The translations under genes were made by a program, and so were the position numbers. A stretch of 64,000 bases of DNA from Costus lasius (lineage: Eukaryota; Streptophyta; Magnoliopsida; Zingiberales; Costaceae), in the NCBI GenBank assembly GCA_027563935.2, contig CM050453.2, positions 90,184,665 through 90,248,664 of the forward strand, written 5' to 3'. How positions within the stretch are numbered: position 1 is the first letter of the stretch; the number at the start of each line of letters is the position of its first letter. Below are positions 33,940 to 45,480 of the stretch, piece by piece. Below the pieces are notes generated by a model that did no database searches, was not told the origin of the DNA, and saw only the letters and a list, made by a program, of their open reading frames with translations.

Positions 33940-35370
33940 TCAAGTGAAAGAATTAGAGAGGAGTAAGGAAACTCCCTTTTCAATTGGTGCAGGGAAATTA
34001 TAAGGCTTCAGACATTGCCCATTGACTTTGAAAGTTCCAGACTGATCACTATAAATATCTATTGCACTGTAATGATAGACTTTCTGCACAACATATGGAC
34101 CAGTCCATCTAGATCGTAACTTTCCAGGAAATAATCTGAGTCTCGAATTAAAAAGTAGGACCAAATCTCCAACTTTAAATTCCTTGCGCACTATACGTTT
34201 GTCGTGAAACCTTTTGGTCCATTCCTTATAAATTTTTTCATTCTCATACACCTCAAGTTATATCTCGTCCAATTCATTCAGATCCAATTTCCTCCTCTCA
34301 CATGTTGTCTTGAAATCATAGTTTAAAGGTCTTATCACCCAGAACGCCTTATGTTCTAGCTCGACTGGAAGGTGACAAGACTTCCCATATACCATTTGAA
34401 ATGGAGACATTCCTATAGGAATCTTGAAAGCAGTTCGATAGGTCCAGAGAGCATCATCCAATTTAAGGGCCCAATCTATTCTTGCAGTCGAAATAGTACG
34501 TTTTAAAATCCTTTTCAGTTCATGATTTGTTACCTCGACTTGTTCGCTAGTCTGTGAGTGATATGGTGTTGCAATTTTGTGATGCACCCTATACTTTTTT
34601 AGTAGAGCGGCAAATCGTTGTTCAATGAAATGTGATCCTCCATCACTTATGATCACCCGCAGCACGCCAAATCTTGGAAAGATAGTCTTCCTCAGTAGAG
34701 TGGCTGAAGTGTTGCATAATCCGAATGGCATTCTCCTGTACGCAAATGTTCCTTATGGAAAAGTAAAACTCATCTTTTCTTGATCCTCTGGGTGAATTGG
34801 GATATGTTGAAAACCAGAAAATCCGTTAAGAAAGCAAAAGTAAGCATTATGGGCAAGATGCTCAAGCATTTAATCTATGAAGGGTAGAGGGAAGTGGTCC
34901 TTTTGCATCGCTTTGTTGAGCTTCCGATAGTCAATACACATTCACCATCCACTTACAGTGCGGACCGGAACTAGCTCGTTCTGCTCATTCTTGACAATTG
35001 TTACCACGCCCTTCTTTGATACAACGTGGATAGGGCTCACCCATCGGCTGTCCGATATTGGGTAGATGACTCTCATGTCTAGAAGTTTCAGGATCTCTTT
35101 CTTTACGACCTCCTTCATACTTGGATTCAATCGACATTGAAACTCGATGGAGGGTTTGCTTTCCTATTCCAAGAGAATCCTATGCATGCAGATAGATGGG
35201 TCAATTCCTTTGATATCATCTAGGGAGTATCCTATGAACCTTTTAAGAAGTTTAATTTGAGCTAGTAATTGTTCTGTCTGAATATCAATCAAATCCACAT
35301 TAACTATCATAGGCAAGGTAGAATCATCATCTAAAAATTCATACTTCAAATTTTGAGGGAGCGATTTCAA
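33940..35370 (-). pseudogene. RT front half fused to integrase core (internal deletion)
   Basis: The RT part runs from 35370, with KSLPQNLKYEF, LLDMRVIYPISDSRWVSPIH (about 35064-35005) and RRMPFGLCN near 34735. The frame then passes within a few codons to [20 protein letters not shown], the second part of an integrase core, near 34690. The catalytic DD box of RT, all of RNase H, and the zinc finger and first Asp of the integrase are therefore absent. The rest of the integrase continues through [39 protein letters not shown] and [14 protein letters not shown] to about 33940. Several stops lie in the RT part. Confidence 0.85.
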
Positions 35371-35639
35371 CTCAATCTTTCTTACCTCACTTACTTATGA
35401 CGTCGTCTTGTCGAGATGTTCGAATCTCACCTTTTGGGGGTTTAATGTTTCAATTGAGTCCATTATCTTTGCGTAAGTCTGGGCTTCTTTATTCTCTTTA
35501 GCAGTTGGACTCTCCAAAAGACAGACCTCTAATGGGTCATCGAGCATCCCATCGGTTATGGGATTGTCATCTTTAACAGCATCATCAATGACGTCCAAGC
35601 TACAACATCAACCTGCGATAGAAGGGTATTTCAGAGTTC

Positions 35640-36420
35640 GTGCTAAATCAAATTCCCGTAGCCTCCTCAATGATGTTTAAGGCTAGTTTTCCATTTTTCA
35701 CATCAATGACTGCTTCGGCAGTCGCAAGGAATAGTCTTCCTAGAATTATTGGTAGTTTCGTGTCCTCCTCCATCTCAAGCATGACGAAGTTGATTGGAAT
35801 GAAGAATCTCCGACCTTGATCGGGACGTCTTCCAGGATTCCTGCCGGCTTGCATACCGAGCGGTCAGCAAGTTATAACGAGATTGGTGTTGCCTTCACAT
35901 CGCCAATGTCCAATTTTCTGCATATAGAAAAAGGCATTAAACTGACATTGGCGCCTAAATCACATAGTGCGTGATCAAAAGTCAAATCCCCTATTTTGCA
36001 TGGTATTGAAAAGGTGCCTGGATCTTTTAATTTTTCTGGAAGTTTGTTTTGAATAATGGCGTTGCACTCTTCAATAAGCGTCACTATGCCTAGTTGCTCT
36101 AGCTTCCTTCGATTTGAGAGAACGTCCTTTAAAAATTTCGCATACGTGGGCATCTGCGTTAAAACTTCAGTAAAGGGGATGTTAATTAACAATTTTTTTA
36201 AAAATTCTTAAAATTTTCTGAATTGTTTATCTATCTTTGCCTTGGCCAGTCTTTGAGGGAATAAAATTGGTGGCTTGTAAGGCAGTGGTGGAACATAAGC
36301 CGGTTCACTCATATAATCATCTTTCTCCTCACTTGGTCTCTCGAGTTCGGGTTCATTACTAGTGGATGCATCAAGACTCAGGTTAGAGTCAGGTACTCTA
36401 GGTTCTTCCAATTGTTTACC
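35640..36420 (-). pseudogene. Athila-like protease (28.8-39.5 kb element)
   Basis: An aspartic protease that would cut the gag-pol polyprotein. The linker ends in PPILFPQRLAKAKIDKQF (about 36280-36220). The protease block ALCDLGANVSLMPFS (about 35967-35923) holds the catalytic Asp in a DLGA context, and LPIILGRLFLAT (about 35755-35720) is the C-terminal block. A stop follows the first half near 35870, and a frame change separates it from the second half. Confidence 0.8.
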
Positions 36421-37660
36421 ACTACGAGTAGTAATTGCACTGTAATTTTCTCGAGGGTTCTTTTCAGGTTGGGAAGGAAACCTTCCTGAGGGTTTTGCTA
36501 GACTGGTGGCTAAGTTTGCTAATTATATATCTACCTGTTTGTTGTGGGCTTCAATGGAGTCTAGTCTAGACGACATATGACGCACCATAGCATTAATACT
36601 CTCATTCATTTTGGTCTGAGAGGAGATAGAATTTTCCATGATTGTTTCAAGTGAGGTCCTTTGAGGTTGTGGTGCATATGGTCGAGGTTGAAATCCAGGT
36701 GGTGGTCTGTAGTTCGATTGTGGAGCAGGGTTAGAGTTGTTCCTGTAAGAGAAGTTAGGATAGTTTCTCCAACCAGGATTATATGTAGTGGAATAGGGAT
36801 CATTTTTTGGTCTAGGATTTTGGTTTCCTACAGCATTAACATATTCTTGTTGGGGTTCAGAGGGTTGGGAAACAACTGTTAATTAGCATGGTTGTGGCCA
36901 AAAATTCCACAAATCTCACAAACAGAAGGATTAGAGCTTGAATCAACAGAACTGACATTCATTGAATCTAATTTACGAGACAATGAATCAACCTTGGCAG
37001 CTAAAGAACTTAAGACATCTAATTCATACTTACCTGGTGCAACCATGCAACAGCCCTAGATGATGTACCTCGTTGTTCTCCAGCCCATTGGTTGTGATTC
37101 AGTGCCATGTCTTCTAGCAGATTTATTGCTTCATCAACATTCTTGTTCATGATCGCTCCACCAGCGACTGCATCTATAGTAAGACACATATTATAATTAA
37201 GACCATTGTAAAATGTATGAACAATTATCCATTTTTCCAAGCCATGGTGTGGGGATAGGCATTGAAGCTCCTTGAATCGCTCCCAAGCTTCATACAAAGA
37301 TTCCCCTTCTTTTTGGGTCAAACCAGTGATCTAGTTTCGCAGTTGAATAGTTTTGCTTGGGGGAAAGTATTTCGAGAGAAACGCTTGCGAAAGTTGTTCC
37401 CAAGTTGCTAGCGATTCCGGTTGAAGTGAATATAGCCAGTTCCGAGCTCTATCCCGTTGAGAGAATGGGAAGAGTCATAGTCATAACACATCGCTAGAAA
37501 CTCCATTCATCATGGTCATGTTGCAGAACTCCAAGAATATCGACAGATGCATGTTTGGATCTTCGGAAGGTAGGCCTCCAAATTGGTTCTACTAAACCAT
37601 TGATAAAAGAGAGGGCTTTATCTTAAAGTTATTAGTCTCCACTGGAGGTCGAGAAATACT
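36421..37660 (-). pseudogene. Athila-like gag, N-terminus missing
   Basis: Capsid and nucleocapsid precursor. The first codons seen are NNFKIKPSLL (about 37650), only about 40 bases from the primer site. The 80 or so residues that precede this block in the gag at 41274 are absent. The gag domain follows with WEQLSQAFLSKYFPPSK, QKEGESLYEAWERFKEL (37315-37265) and LTIDAVAGGAIMNKNVDEAI. A knuckle CEICGIFGH lies near 36920. Several stops are present. Confidence 0.8.
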
Positions 37661-37689
37661 TGAGTGTTAAATCACTTTGATATTGGTTG

Positions 37690-37712
37690 CCTGTCCACGG
37701 CAATGATGCCAA
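37690..37712 (-). other. degenerate tRNA-Asp primer-binding site
   Basis: On the minus strand TGGCATCATTGCCGTGGA resembles the tRNA-Asp primer site with several changes. It is placed right after the 5' LTR. Confidence 0.65.
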
Positions 37713-38624
37713 AACTTGATGAGTACTCTACTTTGCTACTTACCGTAAGCGTGATGAATTTGTCATGAGAGTACTTTAGTGTCGATCTCATAGGGATAGT
37801 GATCAAGTACCAAGTGATTACGAATTGATAGCTAGACAATCGATTAAGTGGTTTGGAATTATAAAAGTAAAGTGAATATAACTTAATGCAAACCGAATCT
37901 AGCAAGAGAAAGTTTTGGGTAGAAAACAGGGGGTTAGAGATATCGGAACTTCGGGTTCGTCTCGTTGATGGATCTCAAATTCTAACAAGGTAAAATTATA
38001 ACAATGCACTTTTAAAAGTATTCAAGGAAATATCGAAAGGTACATATTATCCTCATTCGACGGCGTAATCCGGTATCAATCTAGATCAGCGTCCTACTTT
38101 CGTGGCTAACCGGACCTAGATTAATTCAATGGGTTCAGAGATATTATAAGGTTCCTTACAAAAATCCTGCCCTAATTCTTGACAGCTCAAAGCATGTTCG
38201 ATCTAGCAGATCTAGTGTCGCAATTCACCTTTCAGTCCTTCTTGCGGCACCCGAGAAAAGTAATTTTGTGATCAAGGAAACACTAGCAGTAAAACAATGT
38301 AAAACGAATAAACACAAGATAAAATTTGCATTTGCTACAAAATAACAAGTTTGAACAAAAGATACAATCAACGAGACTACACCCTAGTTCCGATAGAGAA
38401 ATTATGCTATCATAGTGTCGTTATGATACAAGTCTCCCTCGAAGAAAGAAACAAAGTAAAGATTCGAAGATAGAAAAGAGGAAACTCTTCTAAGAAGGGC
38501 AGCAATCCTATTTTCTCCAATCCTTCTGGAACGGATGCACAAAGAATCTTCTTCTCCCAAGCTTTCGCCAAGATCACCACCCCTTGCCAAGACTCATCAC
38601 CCTTTTCAAGAGGTTTTTCACCAA

Positions 38625-38631
38625 TTATATA
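38625..38631 (-). promoter_or_regulatory. TATA box, 5' LTR
   Basis: TATATAA on the minus strand, homologous to 29674-29680; it would drive the element's genomic transcript. Confidence 0.6.
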
Positions 38632-38754
38632 GAGCCAAATGCAACTTCTGAATGCCTATATTGATAGCTCTCTTCATTATCTACGTTTTGACACCAAAAA
38701 CGTCCAAAACAGAGCTATAATCAGAGAGTTATGGCCGTTTTAAATTTGGGTTGC

Positions 38755-39285
38755 ACAGAGATTACGGGCACAATCACCATTATGGCCCTGCCTGTAATGC
38801 CAATATTGATGCTCTTTTACTCCCAAAACACTCATACAATTATGGCCCATTGAATGCTCATCATTTTGGTACCAAGAACGCTCGAAACGGACTTGTAATG
38901 GAGAAGTTATGGCTATTTTAATGCTGGCCTTTAATACTCTTAATGTCATTACGGGTGTAATGAAATTATGGGCATACCCGTAATTTTGGTGGAAAACTCC
39001 GTTTCGTCTGAAATTTTGCGGGTGAGTTGATGTTTGACTTGCCTTGAATTCCGGCCATAGTATGATGTCAAAGGTTGCCGATGTGAAGATTACAATCAAG
39101 CTGAAATTACGGCCATACCTGTAATATCTTATGTCAAAGTTTTTGTCTTCTGAAAGGCAGCTGTTGAAGAAGTTAAGGGCATATCTTCAGAATATGACTA
39201 TGCTTGCAGAAAAACGGGTTCTTTGGAAAGTCAAACTTGGAATTACGGTCATAATGTAGATTATGGCCTCGGCCGTAATTGTAGA
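38755..39285. repeat. palindrome array in U3 of the 5' LTR
   Basis: Homologous to 29798-30185 but with one more unit block (about 39190-39310). Units include ATTACGGTCATAAT (39242-39255) and ATTATGGCC-TC-GGCCGTAAT (39260-39279). Confidence 0.75.
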
Positions 39286-39959
39286 AATTAGTCCTGTTTG
39301 AAGCCAAACTTCTTGTCAAGGTTCTTGATTCACTCGGGGGTATAAATATACTTCCAAATAGCTCAAAAAGTGAGTGAAATGTCCTGTATTCATCAAACAC
39401 GACAAGTAGTGAAGCTTCTGAAGAAAATTAATGAAATACGCTGGAAAGAGATGTAAAAACGTGATAGTAGGTGTCGATTCACTAGTAAATATACGTCAAA
39501 AACACTATAAAAATATGAGACATCAAGTGGTATAAGAGTAATTACAATGGTACTTTGCATATGAGTTAAGTGATGTCTTGTATTTATATAGTCTTTTTGA
39601 CTAATATTTCCTAGTGAATCGAGACATATTTTCATGCTTTTGCATCTTTTTCCAGCTTATTTCATTAACTTTCTTCAGAAGCTTCACTACTTGTCATATT
39701 TGTTGAATACAAGACAATTCACTCATTTTTAGAGCTATACGGATGTATGGTCACATATCCGAGTGAATCAGGATTCATGACAAGAAGTTTGGCTTCAGAT
39801 GGGAGTAAGAGATTATACGTAGCCACCAGAATTTATTGCCAGCCGTCAAGGATTAAATGAGCATTAATTATCTAACGATTACAAGAATTAAAGAAGCTAC
39901 AGTTAATATTTTATCGTTACGGTCATAAATGCGGAATTTGTTTGGATCATTTAATAGCC

Positions 39960-40182
39960 ATCAAGAGTCATAATGGGGATTAAATTGATAATTTGAAGAG
40001 TCATGCGATTAATGGATGAGGATTTAATACAGAATACCAAGAGACACGCCATCAAGAGCCGTAATGGGAATTAAGTTGAGAATTTGAAGAGTCATGCAAT
40101 TAATGGATGAGAATTTAATACAGAATACCATGAGACACGCCATTAAGAGCCATAATGGGGATTTAATTCAGAGTTTAATTCC
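39960..40182. repeat. 91-bp tandem repeat in U3
   Basis: Units begin at 39960, 40051 and 40142, exactly 91 bases apart, the third partial. They lie directly upstream of the TATA box. The 3' LTR copy has units at 59099, 59190 and 59281. Confidence 0.9.
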
Positions 40183-40231
40183 AGGATTTAATTCTGAATT
40201 TAATTCGGAATACAAAGAGGCACCGGATTTC

Positions 40232-40240
40232 TATATAAAG
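40232..40240 (+). promoter_or_regulatory. TATA box, 5' LTR
   Basis: TATATAAAG, about 50 bases after the 91-bp tandem repeat; homologous to 59389-59397. Confidence 0.65.
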
Positions 40241-41160
40241 GGCTCAAGAGAAAGGAGAAGGGGGTGGCCCACGGAGAGAGGAGGATTACATTGAGAGCCC
40301 AAAGCTTGGTTACAAGGCAAGAATACAAGTATTCCAAAGAGAGGAAGGCGACATCAAGGGAGGAGAGAAGGAGTTTGTCTTAATTCTTTTCTCATATTTA
40401 CTTTGTTCGGTTTCCTTTACATTTTAATTGTAAGTCTTGCACTTGTTGTAATCATGTGTGTACTAGCATAAAACCTCAATCGGGATTTGGGTGTAGCCCG
40501 TCTTTTTGATTTGTAAGAGTTAATGTTGAGAACTGCTTTTTGATATATCTTTCAAAGCCATTTGATCTTGGTTTGTTTTACTCGTGTTTATCGATTTTTG
40601 GCTAGATCGGTTTTCACACTTTAAGTTGGTTGTGGTAAAATCTGAGAGGTGAATTGCAATCAACGGATCCTCCTTAATCAATCTTGTGTGCTCTATTATG
40701 AGAGTCGTAGAGACCACTTGGGGAATCTTCGTGTCCCGTTTCAACACGATCTACTTATGCTTAGTCCACTGCGAGAGTAGGAGACTAACTAAGTAGATTG
40801 TGGAGTTGTTCACCGCGAGAGTATGAGACTAACTAAGTTGCTGAGTTGTGCACCCGAGAGGGGTACGGCTCAAGAGGACCAATCCTTGGTTTTTTTTCTA
40901 AAGATTTTCTAAGCAGTACTTTTTGTTACACTTATAAGTTGATAGACGTGGTGAACCTAGATTTCCCGATTTCCCTCTCATCAATACGACATTTGTTTTA
41001 TTATGCTTTTAGCTTAGTTTGCGTTACCAACCGGGGTTTTTAATCACTTAGCTATCGAAGATCAGAATATTTGGTACTTGACAATCCATCCCTGTGGCAA
41101 CAATATCTTAAGTACTACATCAGTAAGCCATGCGCTTGCGGATTTTGTGCAACAAGTTTT

Positions 41161-41178
41161 TGGCGCCGTTGCCGGGGA
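41161..41178 (+). other. tRNA-Asp primer-binding site
   Basis: TGGCGCCGTTGCCGGGGA is an exact complement of the 3' end of plant tRNA-Asp including CCA. It lies six bases after the LTR. Confidence 0.92.
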
Positions 41179-41273
41179 TTGGTATTTTGTCAATATTGAG
41201 ATATTCTAAAAATTGATACACTAAGTTTTCGCTTACTTCCTTCGTTATTTACTTTTACTTTTTAGTTTTTTTT

Positions 41274-43104
41274 ATGCACAGAAGTCTTCTATCAGGAGGA
41301 CTTGAGAACTTATATGATCTCGACCAGGAAATAGAGCGAACATTTCTTCGAAGAAGGAGACTTAAGGAATTGAGGGAAAAAGAACAATCAGGTAATATTG
41401 ATCTTATTCCTCTATCTGAATTCGCGATGGCAGACAACAACCGCTCTTTGAAGGATTTCGCAGCCCCGAATGTACAAGGGCTTCATTCAAGTATCGCTCG
41501 TCCACCAGTGGAAGCGAACAATTTTGAAATTAAGCCTTCTTTGTTGTCATGGTCCAGAATAACCAGTTCGGAGGTACGCCACATGAGGACCCTAATATGC
41601 ATTTATCAGTATTCTTAGAATACTGCGATACCATGAAGATGAATGGCTTATCTAGTGATGCAATAAGATTGAGACTTTTTCCATTCTCATTACGAGTAAG
41701 ACTGTACAGCTGCGCAACCAAATTATGAGCTTTACTCAAATGGAAGGGGAATCTTCGTGTCCTGTTTCAACATGATCTACTTATGCTTAGTCCACCGCGA
41801 GAGTAGGAGACTAACTAAGTTGCTGAGTTGTGCACCCGAGAGGGGTACGGCTCAAGAGGACCTATCCTTGGTTTTTTTTCTAAAGATTTTCTAAGCAGTA
41901 CTTTTCATTACGCTTATAAGTTGATAGACGTGGTGAACCCAGATTTCCCAATTTCCCTCTCATCGATACGACATTGGTACTTGGCAATCCATCCCTGTGG
42001 GAACGATATCTTAAGTACTACATCGGTAAGCCGTGCGCTTGCGGGGGAATCTCTCTACGAAGCTTGGGAACGCTATAAAGAACTCCAAAGGCTATGTCCA
42101 CACCATGGACTCGAGAAGTGGGTAATAATTCATACCTTCTACCATGGTTTGAATTATAACACATGACTTACTGTAGACGCAGCCGCTGGTGGAGCTCTTA
42201 TGAAGAAGAACATAGACGAAGCAATGAATTTACTTGAAGACATGATGCTCAACAACAACCAGTGGTCCGGCAAAAGAGGTAACGCTACAAGAACAAGCAC
42301 CCCAGGTATGTATGAACTAAATGCTTTGAGCTCATTGGCAGCTAAGGTAGACCTTCTTTCGCACAAATTAGATTCGATTAATACGAACTCTGTTGACGCA
42401 ACTGTTTCTTCTTGTGAGATATGTGGATTGACAGGACACACCTTAACTGAATGTCAGTTGGGTATTTCTCATGACACAACTAATGAAGAAATTCATGCGG
42501 TAGGAAATTCCAACCCTAGACCTCAACTAGACCCATTTTCAAGCACCTACACCCCAGGTTGGAGAAATCATCCCAACTTCTCCTACAGAAACAACATGAA
42601 TCCTATACCTCAACAAAGTTATTGACCACACCCTGGATTCCAACCAAGCTACCCAACAACAAGGCCATATGCTCAACCTCAGCCCCAGAAATCACCACTG
42701 GAGACAATGATGGAACATTTTATTTCTACTCAGACAAAAACTAACGACAATTTCAATGATCTTTTGCAGCGATTAACATCAAGGTTTGACGCCTTTGAAG
42801 CCCATAGTAAGAGAGTAGACACTCAATTGTATAACATGGCAACTTCTTTGGCTAGACCCTCTAGTAAATTACCATCTCAACTAGAGATGAATCCCAAAGA
42901 GACTTGCAATGCAATCACTACCAGAAGTGGAAAGCAACTGGATGGCCCCAAGATGCCTGACCTTGATACTGAGGATACATCCCCCAAAGCACCAGAGGCG
43001 AATGACACCACAGAAGAGAATCGAGGTGAAAAACAAGCTAAGGAAGATGAATCAGTGACCATTTCACCACCGCCTTACAAACCCCCCATCCCATTTCCTC
43101 AGTG
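41274..43104 (+). pseudogene. Athila-like gag with an LTR fragment inside
   Basis: Capsid and nucleocapsid precursor. Met at 41274; an early block is NVQGLHSSIARPPVEANNF (about 41470-41526). Near 41540 the frame changes, and near 41695 a stretch of gag is missing. At 41746-42052 a 298-bp piece of the element's own LTR is inserted between two GGGGAATCT copies. Gag then resumes with GESLYEAWERYKELQRLCPH and AAAGGALMKKNIDEAMNLLE (from about 42045). The zinc knuckle CEICGLTGHTLTEC (about 42415-42456) keeps all Cys and His. Stops at 42164, 42623 and 43102 follow. Confidence 0.85.
41746..42052 (+). repeat. LTR-derived insertion inside gag
   Basis: Matches the LTR from 40720 to about 41140 with two internal deletions. 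Both junctions carry GGGGAATCT (41746-41754 and 42044-42052), a word present in both the LTR and gag. Confidence 0.85.
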
Positions 43105-43702
43105 ATGAGCGAAAGCAAAGCTTGATCGGCTGTTCGGTAAATTCTTAGAAATTCTGAATAAATTGTATGTAAATATACCTTTCAACGATGCTCTAGTGCA
43201 GATACCGACATATGCCAAGTTTTTAAAGGACATCTTGACTACTAGACGAAAACTGGAAGAACATGCTACAGTTGCACTCACTGAAGAGTGCAGTGCCATA
43301 ATTCAAAACAAGATTCCACAAAAGTTGAAGGACCCTGGAAGCTTTTCCATCCCTTGCCAAATAGGAGATTTATCCTTTTAGAATGCCCTTTGTGATTTAG
43401 GGGCAAGTGTAAGTCTAATGCCTTTTTCTATTTGCAGGAGGCTGGATATTGGAGATATAAAGGACACCACGATCTCTCTACAGTTAGCTGATCGATCCAT
43501 ACACAAACCAGCTGGGATTCTGGAGGACATCCCCATTAAAGTCGGTAACTTTTTCATCCCAGTAGATTTTGTAGTGCTGGAAATGGAAGAGGATGTTAAG
43601 CTACCCATTATTTTAGGGAGACCATTCCTTGCCACGGCAGGAGCGGTGATAGATGTAAAGAATGGGAAGTTATCTTTAACCGTGCTTGAAGAAAATATCT
43701 AA
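43105..43702 (+). pseudogene. Athila-like protease (39.6-59.9 kb element)
   Basis: Protease part of the gag-pol polyprotein, in the same frame as the end of gag and as RT. The block ALCDLGASVSLMPFS (about 43384-43429) carries the catalytic Asp, and LPIILGRPFLAT (about 43600-43636) is the C-terminal block. A TAG at 43378-43380 just before the catalytic block is the only stop inside the domain. Its presence downstream of an intact knuckle and upstream of RT gives the normal Athila order. Confidence 0.85.
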
Positions 43703-45480
43703 TTTGATTTATCTGCCAGTATGAAGAAACCTTGTCTTGCAGGATCTTGTTGTAGCATCAATGTTGTAGATGATGATGTTGATGTGAATAAATTTAGCAG
43801 ATCAACGATAGACCCTCTAGAGGTTTGTCTTTTGGAAGATGGAAACACAGAATAGAATGAGGAGGCGAAAGCCTATACAACACTTCTTGACTCCGCACGT
43901 AAAGTCAACCCAACAACTGTAAGGCCAGAACCGCTCCTTAACGAACAAAGAATGGTAAAATCTGCAAAGGTAGAGCTAAAATCATTACCACCGAATCTGA
44001 GGTACACATTTCTTGATTCTGATTCAACCCTACCAGTTATTGTGAATTCCAATTTGACGGAGAACCAAATTAACCTTTTGCTTACTGAACTGCGATTACA
44101 TCGCAGTATCATTGGATATTCCTTAGATGATATCAAAGGAATAGATTCTTCTATTTGTTCACACAGGATTTGGTTAGACCTAGGAAGCAAACCTTCTATT
44201 GAATTTCAACACCGACTCAACCCGAGTATGAGAGAGGTTGTGAAACAGGAGATACTGAAGCTTTTAGATGCAGGAGTCATTTACCCTATTTCAGACAGCC
44301 AGTGGGTCAGTCCGATCCACATGGTACCTAAGAAGGGTGCTGTCTCCATGGTCAAAAATGAGGACAATGAGCTGATACCGATGCGAACTGTGATTGGATG
44401 GAGAATGTGCATAGATTACCGAAAGTTGAATAAAGCTACATGAAAGGATCACTTCCCATTGCCCTTCATAGATCAGATGCTCGAACGGTTAGCGCATAAC
44501 TCCTATTACTGCTTTCTTGATGGTTTCTCTGCATTTTTGCAGATATCAATTCACCCAGAAGACCAAGAAAAGACTACATTCACATGCCCATACGGAACCT
44601 TCGCATATAGGAGAATGCCGTTTGGACTATGCAATGCCCCGGCGACATTTCAAAGATGTATGATGTCAATTTTCTCTGATTTCAACGAAGAGTTCATGGA
44701 CATTTTCATGGATGACTTTTCTGTCTATGGGAGTTCATTTGAAGAATGTCTGTCTAATCTTTCAAAAGTGCTGCAATGCTATAAGGAAACCAACTTAGTT
44801 CTGAATTGGGAAAAATGCCATTTTATGGTAAGAGAAGGCATAGTTCTCGATCATCAGATTTCTGAGGCAGGAATTGAAGTAGACAGAGCAAAAGTCGAAG
44901 TCGTCGAACAGATGCGCCCACCAAATACCATAAGAGGAGTTCAAAGTTTTTTAGGACATGCAGGATTCTATCGCTGGTTTATAAAGGACTTTTTCTAAAC
45001 TCGCTCGCCCCTTGACCAATTTGCTCTACAAAGACGTTGAGTTCTGTTTTGACCAGAATTGTGCTACAGCCTCTGAGAAACTAAAAGGAGCACTCATTTC
45101 CGCACCAATTATGCAATCTCCTGATTGGTCATTACCATTCGAAATCATGTGCGATGCTAGCGACTTCACTGTTGGAGCAGTACTTGGACAGCGAAAGGAT
45201 AAAAAGCTACATGCTATTTATTATGCTAGCCGTACTTTGGACGATGCTCAGATCAATTATACCACGACTTAGAAAGAACTGTTTGCAATTGTTTTTGATC
45301 TTAGTAAATTCAGGTCTTACTTGATAAATTCTAAAGTAATTATCTTTACTGATCACGCAGCCATCAAGTACCTGATGAACAAGAAAGATGCAAAGCCGAG
45401 GCTTCTCCGTTGGATTATTCTACTTCAGGAGTTTGACATCGAGATTAAAGACAAATGAGGAACTGACAACCTTGTGGCTG
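43703..45480 (+). pseudogene. Athila-like reverse transcriptase-RNase H
   Basis: Copies element RNA into DNA. The RT has GVIYPISDSQWVSPIHMVPK (about 44270-44330), RMCIDYRKLNKAT before a TGA at 44441-44443, FRRMPFG-type [15 protein letters not shown] (about 44610-44655) and the intact catalytic box FMDDFSVYG (about 44707-44733). A one-base change near 44988-44998 shifts the frame. RNase H continues with EIMCDASDFTVGAVLGQ (about 45140-45190) and TDHAAIKYL (about 45350-45376), with stops at 45270-45272 and 45456-45458. These few point lesions leave every catalytic block recognisable, so decay is recent compared with the chromovirus copy. Confidence 0.88.

Larger units (their letters stand above)
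28765..39535 (-). mobile_element. complete Athila-like Ty3 element, internally deleted
   Basis: LTRs are at 28765-30452 and 37717-39535, with AGTGG duplicated at 28760-28764 and 39536-39540, so both ends are exact. Minus-strand order is LTR, degraded primer site, gag (N-terminus missing), protease, RT front half fused to the integrase core, post-integrase hairpin, Athila ORF, two conserved hairpins, polypurine tract, LTR. RNase H is absent. It is non-autonomous. The LTRs differ by scattered substitutions and one block of about 115 bases. Confidence 0.92.
37717..39535 (-). repeat. 5' LTR of the 28.8-39.5 kb element
   Basis: The longer of the two LTRs (1819 bp). TATA is at 38625-38631 (minus strand) and the palindrome array at about 38755-39285. 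A clear spaced palindrome ATTATGGCC-TC-GGCCGTAAT lies at 39260-39279. Its U3 end faces the U3 end of the next element across 35 bases. Confidence 0.92.
39571..41154 (+). repeat. 5' LTR of the 39.6-59.9 kb element (1584 bp)
   Basis: It starts with TGATGTCTTG and ends with GTGCAACA, just before the primer site. The first ~240 bases match the U3 start of the neighbouring element (read from 39535 leftward). After that comes a 91-bp tandem repeat instead of a palindrome array. TATA is at 40232-40240. Confidence 0.9.

Noticed and set aside
39960..40182. 91-bp repeats as a CRISPR-like array
   Set aside because: The units are directly contiguous with no spacers, in a plant LTR; this is an ordinary tandem repeat.
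41161..41178. tRNA-Asp match as a tRNA gene
   Set aside because: Only 18 bases match, on the complementary strand and immediately after an LTR, which is a primer-binding site.
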